Shown one piece after another: positions 39,748-50,261 of a stretch of 64,000 nt of DNA. Every line of letters begins with the position of its first letter. Position 1 is the stretch's first letter. Origin of the DNA: Flaccisagitta enflata (lineage: Eukaryota; Chaetognatha; Sagittoidea; Aphragmophora); the NCBI GenBank assembly GCA_965153355.1, contig OZ231128.1:13516001-13580000 (forward strand), in the 5' to 3' direction. The notes under the pieces were generated by a model. It saw only the letters and a program-made list of their open reading frames with translations. It searched no databases and was not told the origin of the DNA. Made by a program: the position numbers and the translations under genes.

Positions 39748-39887
39748 CAAGGCCGGATACACGGCCACCGGTTGCAGACAGGTGGGCAGGAGCGGAAATG
39801 CGCGTTTTCACACTTTTCGACTCGTGCTCACCAACCGACTGACGGACGGACGGACAAAGCCTCTTATAGAGTTGCGTGTCCGCAACT
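39748..39887 (-). mobile_element. F1 short element, subtype b, complete, 140 bp
   Basis: Reads CAAGGCCGGATACACGGCC, GGTTGCAGACAGGTGGGC, TTTTCACACTTTTCGACTCG, a GACGGACGGACGG array and the head GTTGCGTGTCCGCAACT before an A tract. The flanking sequence is itself duplicated: CTGCTGCGTCTTACAACACA at 39,701 and a near-identical copy at 39,919. Confidence 0.72.
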
Positions 39888-40044
39888 AAAAAAACAGAAG
39901 ACTGATCAGGCCAACACTGCTGCCTCTTACAACACATTAAATGCAAGAAACGCAAGAAATAATGATAAATGCAATAAATGCAGTAAATGCATAAATGCCA
40001 TAAATAAATGTAATAATTGTGTGTTTTTGCGTCTTTTAACCTTA

Positions 40045-40103
40045 GCATGAAGGACCAAAAGACTGTTGGAAAAAGCCTGCTGTAGAGTTGCGTGTTCGCA
40101 ACT
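40045..40103 (-). mobile_element. F1 subtype b head fragment
   Basis: AAAAGCCTGCTGTAGAGTTG followed by the head GTTGCGTGTTCGCAACTTT. No array or tail. Confidence 0.4.
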
Positions 40104-40264
40104 TTAAAGAAAGGGAGAGCGTAATGAGGGCTTGTGGGTGTTGGCGAGGGATGCGTGTATACGCAATCATCATGACCTGAATAGAATTTCTTTTTTCCAT
40201 CCCCTTGTGACAATCACGACGTTTGAGTTAGGTTTTGTTTCTACACAAGACAATTGTGTTGTCA

Positions 40265-40350
40265 AATGGGCCACTCGGTCGCTCGCTACGTTCATTCACT
40301 CGCACCGCTCGCTCGCTCCATTATGCTCACTTTATTTGCTCACTCCATTT
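40265..40350 (+). repeat. Dispersed TCGCTCAC repeat, left half of split copy
   Basis: GGCCACTCGGTCGCTCGCTA and the following CTCGCTC units match 15,236-15,300. The matching right half (ATGTGTTCATACTG, AAACACGCCCTTTGAG) is at 41,845-41,930. Confidence 0.5.
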
Positions 40351-41640
40351 ATCGGGAAAAAAGTCGAAGTCAGTCTTCGACTTTTTGACATATTCGAGAG
40401 AAACATGGTTTTCATTTTCTTATGCGGAAGTTGAGCATCTCATCCGGCTGATTGTGGCCTCCGATGAAATTTATAGGGTAAGTAAATTTTATAATTCTGT
40501 TTCATTTGGCGCCAAGCAGAAGTCTCTGGGACAAATATTTTTCGCGTTATGAATTTTTAAAGATTTATTTACGAAAAATGCAAATTGAATTTTTTTTGAT
40601 TTTTCATGACTTTGTGTAGGATCAATAAAGGAGCGTATTTATGGTTGTTTGAGCATGCAAATATAAGAAAACATGTTTATGAGCAAACCTGCTCATCGGT
40701 AAGGGTGTTTTAGAGGATTCTAGCTCATTTAGCTCATTTAGCTCATTTCTTTTTTATTTCAAATGTGATAAATAGATAAATATTTTGAAACATATTTAAC
40801 AAAGCAGATATAAAAAAGCATCTCAGTGAGCATAGCTGCTCATCTGTGAGGTCATTTTTAAGCATTTTAGCTCACTTAGCTCATTAAGCTGTCTTTTTTT
40901 TCTGAGTATTTTAGCTCATTTAGCTCATTTAACTAAATTTCTTTTTCTTTTATCAGGAAAAAAGTCGAAGTCAGTCTTCGACTTTTTGACATATTCGAGA
41001 GAAACATGGTTTTCATTTTCTTATGCGGAAGTTGAGCATCTCCACCGACCGATTGGGGCCTCCAATGAAATTGATAGGGTAAGTAAATTTGATAATTCTC
41101 TTTCATTTGGCGCCAAGCAGAATGCTCTACGACAAATATTTTTCGCGCTATGATTTTTTAAAGATTTATTTATGAAAAATTTGAATGAAATTTTTTTTTA
41201 TTTTTTACGATTTTGTGTAGGATCAATAAAAGAGTGTATTTATGTTTGTTTGAGCATGCAAATACAAGAAAACATGTTTATGAGCACAGCTGCTCATCTG
41301 TGAGGGCGTTTTTGAGCATTTCAGCTCATTTAGCTCACTTAGCTCAGTCTGTTTTCTTAGTAAAAATGCGATAAATAAATAAAAGTTTTGATACACGTTT
41401 GAGCTTGCAAATACAAGAAAGCATGTCAGTGAGCAGAGTTGCTCATCTGTGAGGGTGTTTCTGAGTATTCTAGCTCACTTTGCTCATTCAGCTCATTTTT
41501 TCACTGATTTTTAATTGGATAAATCAATATTTTGATAGGAGCATGTAAATACAAGAAAGCATGTCAGTGAGCATAGCTGTTTGTCTGGTTGAGTGATTCT
41601 GAGCATTTTAGCTCATCTAGCTCATTTGGTTCAGTCCTAT
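40351..41640. repeat. 601-bp tandem duplication with internal ~130-bp units
   Basis: A block starting with the hairpin AAAAAGTCGAAG...CTTCGACTTTTT at 40,358 recurs at 40,959, a period of 601 bp with about 88-92% identity by eye. Within and after it are about five units of 130-150 bp. Each has CAAATACAAGAAARCATGT, GAGCATAGCTGCTCATCTGT and strings of TTAGCTCA. Confidence 0.7.
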
Positions 41641-42012
41641 CAGTCCTATCAATACATACAATTGTTCTTGATTTAATCTAATGGAAAAAAAGATTTGCAG
41701 TGACTGAAGAAAAAAGCTTGGTGAAAAGTGACCAATGCTTACGACTTTTTTCCTCACGGCGACAGCCGCCATTACTGGTATACTTGCTTACTCACTTTGC
41801 TCACTCCTTTATGGGATATTTTTATTTTTATTTTTATTTTTGAATATGTGTTCATACTGACAACGCGTTTAATGGTAAGAATCGCATTTGTTGTCACCAC
41901 AAACACGCCCTTTGAGCCGTCAATCGCGAGACGGCTTTCATTTGAAATTCGAATGGAGGATTGATGCAAAGGCCATAGCCGGGATGACAGGCTGATTGGT
42001 AGGGAAGAAGAG

Positions 42013-42297
<285 letters not shown>

Positions 42298-42349
42298 AAG
42301 GACATTCAAGGGCAGGGTGCAACAATGTGCCCAAGCACTCATGTGTTGC

Positions 42350-43096
42350 TCCGGTGCTTCACATGGCAAAAGTTTGGAGTATACCTTCACCCTAGTAGTA
42401 TGGAGTAGCAAAAATCATGAAGATAACCTTTTTTCTTCTTTAAAACACCTTCATCTTCTGTTTTTGTTTCAACCTTAAAGTTCCCACAGAAATCCCAAAA
42501 ATCAGCAAAATCCTGTGTAGTTTTGTTACTAAAAGGACAATTATTTATTTTGGAAAATCCTAGCAATTTTAAAAACAAGGCCAACACCTATAAGTCGCGT
42601 GCGAGACTTACATATTGACTTAGAATGACTTACAATGACTTAAAATGACTAGATATACTCTTAAATGACTTTAATTGACTAAAAAAATAAAATTGATAAA
42701 AAAAATAAATGTGTGACGGACCGACACACCAACCCACGGACCGACGGATGGACCGATGGATAGACAGAGAGACAGACTAAGCAGGGTGTAGAGTCGCATA
42801 AACGCGATTAAAAACCCAAAAATATTAGAACTAAAATTGTAGAAACGTTTACTTGAAAAGCAGATCAACAATTATATAAACAGAAGATTTTAGGAATAGA
42901 TAATTCAAAGATTATCAGCCTATTGATTTATCCCACTGCATTATGCAAAGTAGCGCCTCAAAATGAAATTGTTAAAAAATAGAAGAAGATTGATTTCTAA
43001 TAAAAGAAAAATTGTAAGAAATCTAAAGTTAGCCACTCTGTATTGAGTACAGAAGGTAAAAAGAAATAAACAACTTTTGCTATGTGAAGCACCCAA
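42350..43096. mobile_element. Mutator-like MITE, copy 2, carrying an F1 insertion
   Basis: The left end TCCGGTGCTTCACATGGCAA and the right end TTGCTATGTGAAGCACCCAA are the same inverted termini as at 31,460-32,379, in opposite overall orientation. A perfect 9-bp duplication, ATGTGTTGC, lies outside both ends (42,341-42,349 and 43,097-43,105). The interior matches copy 1 except for the F1 element at 42,576-42,809. Confidence 0.85.
42576..42809 (-). mobile_element. F1 short element, subtype c, complete and nested
   Basis: CAAGGCCAACACC and AAGTCGCGTGCGAGACT are followed by TGACTTAGAATGACTT units, a GACCGACGGATGG array and the head AGTCGCATAAACGCGATT. It is flanked by AAAAA on both sides and lies inside the Mutator-like MITE. 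Confidence 0.75.
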
Positions 43097-43105
43097 ATGT
43101 GTTGC

Positions 43106-43679
43106 TGATGGGAAGTCAGCTGGTATCATAGAGAGATTAAAGTAAATTAAACTAAAAAAAAGAACAATCTTTGTTTACAAATATTTGTTGTGTTAAAATT
43201 AGCAATGGTACATGTTTTTTTGTATACTTTTTATGTGCCAGGATATTAGAAATCATGTCCGCACCTCAATGATTGAGGCTCAATCTGTCTGTTTGTCAAC
43301 GTCAAATTGTCAGTCACGCATTCGCTCGACGATTCAACCGTTAAACGCGTCGGCCACTTTGCCCTCTTGTGATGGCGTTGTTCAATGATTTCATCCAAAG
43401 GAACAATCAGTTTTGGGGAAAAAATTTTAGCAATGATTAAGTCAACTAAAGAAAATTTAAAAAATCAAGAGCAAATTTTGAAGGCAACAAGTGATTAAAA
43501 ACAGAACAGCAGACTGACAGTTTGACAGAACAGCAGACGGACAGACATACAGACAGACAGACTGACAAAGCATCAGACAAACAGAACAGCAGACAGACAT
43601 TAAGCAGAGGGATAGAATGCAGCAAAATAAGATGGAGAAAAGAAATAATGACGTCGATGGAAAAATGAGCCAAGGGAAC
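43106..43679. other. No gene recognised
   Basis: AT-rich, with an AACAGCAGACAGACA-type array at 43,500-43,600. ORFs here are not credible. Confidence 0.35.
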
Positions 43680-43945
43680 CGAGAGAGGAAGGCCGAAGGA
43701 GGCGAGATCAATCCGGAAAGGAGAAAGGAGAGGAAGGACGCGAAAGGAAGGACACAAGATCAGTTCGGAAAGGAAAAAGAAGGGGGAGGACGCGAAAGGA
43801 AGGACACAAGATCAGTTTGGAAAGGAAAAAGAAGAGGAAGGACGCGAAAGGAAGGACGCTAGATTTGTTCGGAACTGAAAAAGAAGAGGAAGGACGTGAA
43901 AGAAAGGACGCGAGATCAATCCGGAAAGGAAAAAGGAGGGCAAAC
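43680..43945. repeat. ~52-bp purine-rich minisatellite
   Basis: About four to five units with GAGGAAGGACGCGAAAGGAA, ACAAGATCAG and TTCGGAAAGGAAAAAGAA. The plus strand is almost entirely purine. Confidence 0.8.
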
Positions 43946-44214
43946 TTGAAGCACGCGGAGCGAAAATGAGTCGATAAAGGATGGAAGTTTGATACCTATG
44001 GACTGTAGGCTATAAACCATAGGCCGTAGGCTATGAGAACTACATCTCCAGAGAATTAATACCAATCGAGGCCATCAAGATAAGTTTTGCGATCAAGGGC
44101 AAGGCGTTGTGTTTGCACCCTTAGGCTTATTGACATTCTTATTTCGGAGCAAGAATATGAAGAGGTTACAACACCGTTGCGAAACCTCCCCCCCCTACCC
44201 CTCTGCGCGCGTGC

Positions 44215-44248
44215 ACACACACAGACACACAGACACACACACACACAC

Positions 44249-44336
<88 letters not shown>
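44215..44336. repeat. (CA)n microsatellite
   Basis: About 120 bp of CA. An F1-like head remnant (TTTTTCAACTTGAGCG and a GGACGGACGGAC array) lies at 44,365-44,407. Confidence 0.97.
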
Positions 44337-44338
<2 letters not shown>

Positions 44339-44439
44339 GCGTCATCTTATACGTGTGCATTGTCAAATTTTTCAACTTGAGCGTTGCGGTCGACGGACGG
44401 ACGGACAAGCGTGAACGTGAACTTTACAAAATAAGCATG

Positions 44440-44440
<1 letters not shown>

Positions 44441-44517
<77 letters not shown>
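44441..44517. repeat. (CT)n microsatellite
   Basis: About 76 bp pure CT. Confidence 0.97.
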
Positions 44518-44522
<5 letters not shown>

Positions 44523-44828
44523 ACTGTTAGGTTACCACACCTCGACGCGACGTCAAAGGTTGATCGTTGATATCCAGTCGAGAAGTATATCCGGTATATC
44601 CGGTAAGTATATCCGGTAAGTATATCCGGTAAATTAGTATTCCTGATCCTGTGAAGGCGACGAGTCTATTTCTAAAAATTTACAATCCAAAACACCACGA
44701 AAAAAAATCGAGACGTGTTTGAACATGTTTTGAGCGCGAGCGAGTTCACAAGAAAAAGAGGAAGAAGAGGAGGAGGAGGAAGGAGATGAGGAAGATGAAG
44801 AGGAAGAAAATGAGGAGGAAAGGGAAAA

Positions 44829-45536
<708 letters not shown>

Positions 45537-45629
45537 AAAAAGTTCAAGAAACATCAAAGATAAGATGACTTGGCAGAAAAGGTAGAAGAAAAAGAAAAAA
45601 AAGCAAAAAAGAAAAAGAAAAGAAAAAAA

Positions 45630-45743
45630 AAAGAAGAAGAAGAAGAAGAAGAAGAAGAAGAAGAAGAAGAAGAAGAAGAAGAAGAAGAAGAAGAAGAAGA
45701 AGAAGGTAGAAGGCCAAGAACGCGCCTTGAAACGAGTTTTACT

Positions 45744-45811
<68 letters not shown>
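45630..45811. repeat. (GAA)n and (CT)n microsatellites
   Basis: About 75 bp GAA at 45,630-45,706, 45 bp of unique sequence, then about 60 bp CT. Confidence 0.95.
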
Positions 45812-45817
<6 letters not shown>

Positions 45818-46544
45818 TTTTTGACGATGCGCGTTTACACTGCAAATAAACGACGAATGAAAATGAATAGTGTTCACTGGAGAGCGTGAACGTTAACTTC
45901 CTTGTATCTTTCTCTCTTTCTTTTTCTCTTTGCTCCGAGGCAAAGCAGTTTTCACGCCATGGAGAGAAAACGAAATGACGTTGTCAAGGAGGAAGAGGAG
46001 GAGGAGGAGGAGAGGGAGGAGAGGCAGGATGACGGGAAAGGTGAGGAGGAGGTGGCTCATAGTCAAAGTGGGGGAGTGGATCTTGTAAGCATACAATAGC
46101 AGAGATCATGAGATGGACAGAATGGAGGGCGTGATGAAGCAGGGGTGTATAAAATTGAGTCGCTTTTGATACCCCCCCTTGCCTTTGATTTGCTTCGCCG
46201 CAATGTGTCGCGTCACATCTTAAAACCTATGATTTTCTTCCCCATAAAGCAATAAATAGTGTTAAATTATGTTTTATTAACCAGTTTTTACGATTTGGTA
46301 CTGTCAAAAGTTATGTTTTCCCCAAATTTTCTTTTTTTCTCTTTTTCCCCCCTTTGATTTCCTTCCCCATCTCCAAACCCTTTGACTTTTCCTCCTCCCC
46401 CCCCACCGGGGAAGGGGGAAACTCAATTATATACAGGCCTGTAAAAAATGAAGTCATATCAAAGTCTTTCAACTTACATGAATAAAAAGAAATATTTTCG
46501 CACAAACTCTTCTCTTGAAATTGATCCGTGCACAATACGTCCCT
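45812..46544. other. No gene recognised
   Basis: Purine-rich GAGGAGGAGG tract at 45,990-46,060. A 65-codon acidic ORF (45,902-46,099) is mainly this tract. The rest is AT- and C-rich with no recognised feature. Confidence 0.4.
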
Positions 46545-46630
46545 CATCCAGTTTTCTCCGATAGATGTCGCACATCCCAAAATTGAAAATTCTCCAATGT
46601 ATGTCACACCATTCAGTTTTCTCCAATGTA
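46545..46630. repeat. TTCTCCAATGTATG minisatellite, left part
   Basis: Units of about 27-30 bp with CAGTTTTCTCCAATGTATGT. The same array continues at 49,329-49,440, so the mobile-element stack between them is an insertion in it. Confidence 0.7.
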
Positions 46631-46919
46631 TGACAGGTGGAACAATATCCCTCGCTATACCTACATTAAGAAATATGGAAGATGGCCTTGTGAGCCCTCA
46701 CTGACTAGTTACTACGCGCATCACTCATAGTTTTCCATCTAGCAAAACTAACTTAAGAAAATCCATTCTGAGTCTAACCCAAAACACTAATGCTTACGAA
46801 AAAGATAAAGGCAAATGATTGTTACCTATTTAACCAAAATTGAACAAATCACCCAAGGGCAATATTGTTAAGAAACCATACCCTTAAAGGATAGAATCGA
46901 GGTCAAGCATGATGCGACC

Positions 46920-47387
46920 CAGCGATGTATGGCAGCTTGGAGCCTAGGGACTTCAAAGCCAATTCCAAGCACGACAGCAAATCTAAACACGACAGCCTTT
47001 TCCATGATTTGCTTTGATTTCTATGCTTTCTAAGCTAATACTAGCCAAAATGTAACAAATAAACGAATGATTCTCATCTAGATGGTTATTTCTTTGTCAA
47101 ATAGATCTGTTTTCAATTGATTCATACACTTTAATATATTGCGCAAAAAAAATATATAGAAAAACTGTATAGTAGGTGGGGGCAAAGCATACTAATCATC
47201 ACCCCATATCAATCAAGCCCTTGCCTCATTTCGTTTCGCAAACTCGTTTATCATTTCCCCCATAGGATTTGATTCAATTAAGTTTTTCTGTTGTGTTTAT
47301 CTGTCAGTCTGTCTTTCTGTTTGTCTGTCTGTATGTCTGTCAGCCAGTCTCTCTCTGTCTCTCTCTCTCTCTCTGTCTCTCTGTCTC

Positions 47388-47432
<45 letters not shown>

Positions 47433-47543
47433 TTCCCTTCCTTCAAAATTTGTTTACAAAACATTTTCAAGCCCGACAGACTTTCAAGCCCGACAGCAGG
47501 GACGTCACGTGATGTCCCTGAAGTCCCTTGCCATACATCGCTG
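46920..47543. mobile_element. hAT-like non-autonomous element
   Basis: CAGCGATGTATGGCA at the left is mirrored exactly at the right end. The 8-bp host sequence ATGCGACC is present directly outside both ends (46,912-46,919 and 47,544-47,551) but only once in the empty site at about 2,110. An 8-bp duplication and a CAGNG-type terminus fit the hAT superfamily. The 624-bp element includes a CT array (47,340-47,430) and no transposase. Confidence 0.85.
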
Positions 47544-47654
47544 ATGCGACCGCCGGACCTTCTAATCCAAGGTACTGAGTAGTATGACAGGTGGAACAAT
47601 ATCTCAATTTCCTGACTCAATTTCCTAACACGCCTCACATCACTTTTCAATCTG

Positions 47655-49084
47655 ATGTTGAAGCACTCATTTGTGCCATTACAATTCCGTCAGGGTTTCA
47701 TGATACCGTTAGTGAAGGACCAACAAGGAAATCATGCTGACACTTCTAACTATCGAGGAATTACAATTTCTCCCATCATCTCGAAAGTATTTGAGCATGT
47801 TCTCAAATCGCTCTTTTTTGACCATTTGGTCACATCACAGTACCAGTTTGGCTTTAAAAAGAAAAGTTCAACTGTTCATGCTCTTCATTGCCTCCGAGAG
47901 ACAGTCACGTATTATGTCAACAATGACAGCAGAGTTTTCTGTACATTTTTAGATGCGTCGAAGGCTTTTGACCGTCTAATTCACTCTGGACTCTTCCTCA
48001 AGCTTATGCAACGGAAAGTTCCATTGATCTTTCTCAAAACCATCATATCATGGTACAGCGATTTGAGCTGCCGTGTGAAATGGGCCAATGAATTCAGCGA
48101 TTGGTTTGTTCTCTCAGCCGGCGTTCGTCAGGGTGGAATTCTGTCACCTGACTTTTATGCCATGTATGTTGACGACCTTACAGCAAAATTGAAGGATTGC
48201 AAAAAAGGGTGCTACCATCTTGGCGGAAAGAAACGCGACATTTGCTTTAAGTAGCATCCACTTTAGAAGAGTGCTGCTCCTAAATGAATGAAGCTACAGA
48301 CTTCAACTTGGTCTCCTTTTGAAGATTTTACTCAGACCTTTAAAATGGGACCAATCTGGGGTCTATAGCTTTATTCATTTAGGAGCAGTGCTCCTACAAA
48401 GTTTATTATTACTATTAGCAACTGTCGCGTTTCTTTCCGCCAAGATAGTACTATCTCGGGATATTTGCAGCAGCTTTCTTTTACGCGGATGACATGGTCT
48501 TTCTTGCACCATCATTAAACGGCCTCTCAACTCTACTCAAGATTTGCGGTGACTACTGTTTGGAATGGGACATTTGTCTAAACGCCATAAATTCCAAGAA
48601 TCTCTATTTTGGAAAACGCATAGACATTGCCTACCCAATTGCTCTGAATGGATCATTGATAGAGTGGGTCAGTGAGTGGGTCTATCTTGGCGTCACCGTC
48701 AAGAGTGCGAAAACCTTTGACTGCTCTATGAAAGAACGGGTCAAAAAATTTTACCGGTGCGCCAATGCCATCTTTAGGATAGATGGCAAGTCGTATGATA
48801 GTGTGATGTTGCGACTTGTTGAAGCACATTGTGTTCCTCTGCTTTCCTATGCAATTGAAATTATTCACGTTGCAAATCGGGATGAGAGGAGGCAACTGAG
48901 GGTAGCCTACAACTCACTATTTCGAAAAATCTTCAATTATCTCTGGTCTGAGAGCGTCTCTGCCCTGCAGTCATTTCTAAAGCGTCCCACGTGGGAACAA
49001 TTAGTTGAGAAAAAGCGCAACAGCATTATCAAACGTATTCGGGAAGCTGACTCTTCAGCCCTCTCCTATCATCTTCAGATGTAA
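47655..49084 (+). pseudogene. LINE reverse transcriptase, split by a MITE
   Basis: The first frame (47,655 to the stop at 48,252) carries non-LTR reverse transcriptase blocks. These are NYRGI near the start, QFGFKKKSST, motif A with FLDASKAFD (about 47,948-47,975), and motif B with GVRQGGILSP followed by YVDDL (about 48,123-48,178). The second frame (from about 48,451 to the stop at 49,082) has the catalytic YADD box (about 48,482-48,493) and the thumb and C-terminal region. The stop that ends the first part lies within the 234-bp TA-flanked insertion. If the insertion and one TA are ignored the two parts are in the same frame, so the MITE alone breaks the gene. The upstream endonuclease domain is missing through 5' truncation, so it was non-autonomous even before the MITE arrived. 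Confidence 0.87.
48215..48448. mobile_element. TA-flanked 234-bp MITE within the LINE
   Basis: The termini CCATCTTGGCGGAAAGAAAC and their inverted copy (one mismatch at position 2) pair over at least 26 bp. Inner arms (GTGCTGCTCCTAAATGAATG and its inverse) also pair. TA lies on both sides (48,213-48,214 and 48,449-48,450). Tc1/mariner-type target choice is the likely explanation. Its inner arms share CCAATCTGG and TAGCTTTA motifs with the element at 17,834-18,049. Confidence 0.87.
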
Positions 49085-49328
49085 ATTTTCCTCATTGCAT
49101 TGTAACCATTTTGAACATTTGCTCTTAGTTAGTGGTCTCATCTATCATTGCTCTTGTCGTGCTACACTTATTGTGTGAATATAATCCATTATTAATATCC
49201 ATCACTATACCCACACTAAGAAATATGGAAGAGGGCCTTGTGAGCCCTCACTGACTAGTTACTACGCGCATCACTCCTAGTTTTCCATGTAGCAAAACTA
49301 ACTTAGTAAAATCCATTCTGAGTCTAAC

Positions 49329-49440
49329 AGCCCAGAGTTCTCCAATATATGTCGCACCACCCAGTTTTCTCCAATGTACGTCACATAGCCCAGAATCCTC
49401 CAATGTATGTCACACCACCCAGTTTTCTCCAATGTATGAG
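49329..49440. repeat. TTCTCCAATGTATG minisatellite, right part
   Basis: Four units with CCAGTTTTCTCCAATGTATG or variants. It continues the array at 46,545-46,630. Confidence 0.7.
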
Positions 49441-50261
49441 TCGTGAACCGACCGGTTCTGACCTTTGATTATTATCAAATTCTCTCTGCCTCTCGCTTTT
49501 TGCATGGCTCGACTGCGATCCAATTTTCTCTTCAGTCTGGAATAAAGCTCTTTCTTTTAGCTCAATTTCTCTCTCTTTCTCTCTCAATTAATGATAATTA
49601 AGAAGCTCAGAAATTGATTAAGGACAGATCTTTAGCCAGGACGGATGATCATCACCCCGATGATCATTCGTTACTCGGCGACAACAGTAGCATTCTTTTG
49701 TCACGCGCCTTTAATTTTTACATGAAAATCTCATCAAAAATTAAAACTTTTTTGGACTCTTTTTCTCTCGTCTCACAACTTGAAAATGAAAATAAGACCG
49801 CCCGATTCCCTAGGGATGACAGGCAGTAGTGTCTTGCGATTGAAATTGTAAACAACAACAAACATTACATAAACAATCAAATTATCATCTTCACGCAAAA
49901 AATGGATTAGTTTTGCGCTACCTCGAATTAATTCATTAGCCCTCACACATCAATGGATTAGTTTTGCGTCATCTCAAAAAATAATTCATTAACCCTTCCA
50001 AACGGATTACTCTCCTATCTTTGCCACCATCTGGACATCCATCTGTAACTCCATCTGTCAACGTCATCATTCCCACCTCTACTCCTTCATACTTCCTTCC
50101 AGGTGGGTGAAGCTTTTTGTATGTGTTATCCGGGGATAACACGTACTGCCTTAAATTAAAAAGATCTCTCATCTTTTCTTTTCGGTCATCTGGGAAAATC
50201 CGTCAACGCGATTCATCTCTAACTCAACTCATCTCGACTCATCTCATCTCCAACAAAAACA
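49441..50261 (+). promoter_or_regulatory. Region upstream of gag; possible 5' LTR/leader
   Basis: Non-coding sequence before the gag ATG. It includes GGAATAAAGCTC (poly(A)-signal-like, about 49,540) and a ~50-bp direct duplication starting ATGGATTAGTTTTGCG at 49,903 and 49,953. The perfect hairpin GTTATCCGGGGATAAC lies at 50,125-50,140. CTCATCTC repeats lie just before the ATG. No matching copy was found 3' of pol and no standard tRNA primer site was recognised, so the LTR boundary is not assigned. Confidence 0.35.

Larger units (their letters stand above)
47604..49193 (+). mobile_element. 5'-truncated CR1/Jockey-like LINE
   Basis: It is flanked by AATATC on both sides (47,598-47,603 and 49,194-49,199), a 6-bp target duplication in block A of the direct-repeat element. 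It contains only the reverse transcriptase and C-terminal part of ORF2, and the endonuclease is absent. The 3' end has no long poly(A). It is interrupted at 48,215-48,448. Confidence 0.8.
46631..49328 (-). mobile_element. TRIM-like element with three further insertions
   Basis: Block A is 148 bp at 46,631-46,778. Block B is 46,779-46,919 plus 47,552-47,584, or 174 bp. The second block A is 47,585-47,603 plus 49,200-49,328, also 148 bp. The gaps are exactly accounted for by a hAT-like element (46,920-47,543) and a LINE (47,604-49,193). In element orientation A starts GTTAGACTCAG and ends CACCTGTCA. The homologous copy at 2,008-2,387 has neither insertion. The element has no coding sequence. 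It may be a miniature LTR-type element, but a primer-binding site and polypurine tract were not found. Confidence 0.72.

Noticed and set aside
45902-46099. 65-codon acidic ORF starting MERKRND
   Set aside because: Most of its length is a GAG/GAA run, and there is no conservation evidence or downstream continuation.
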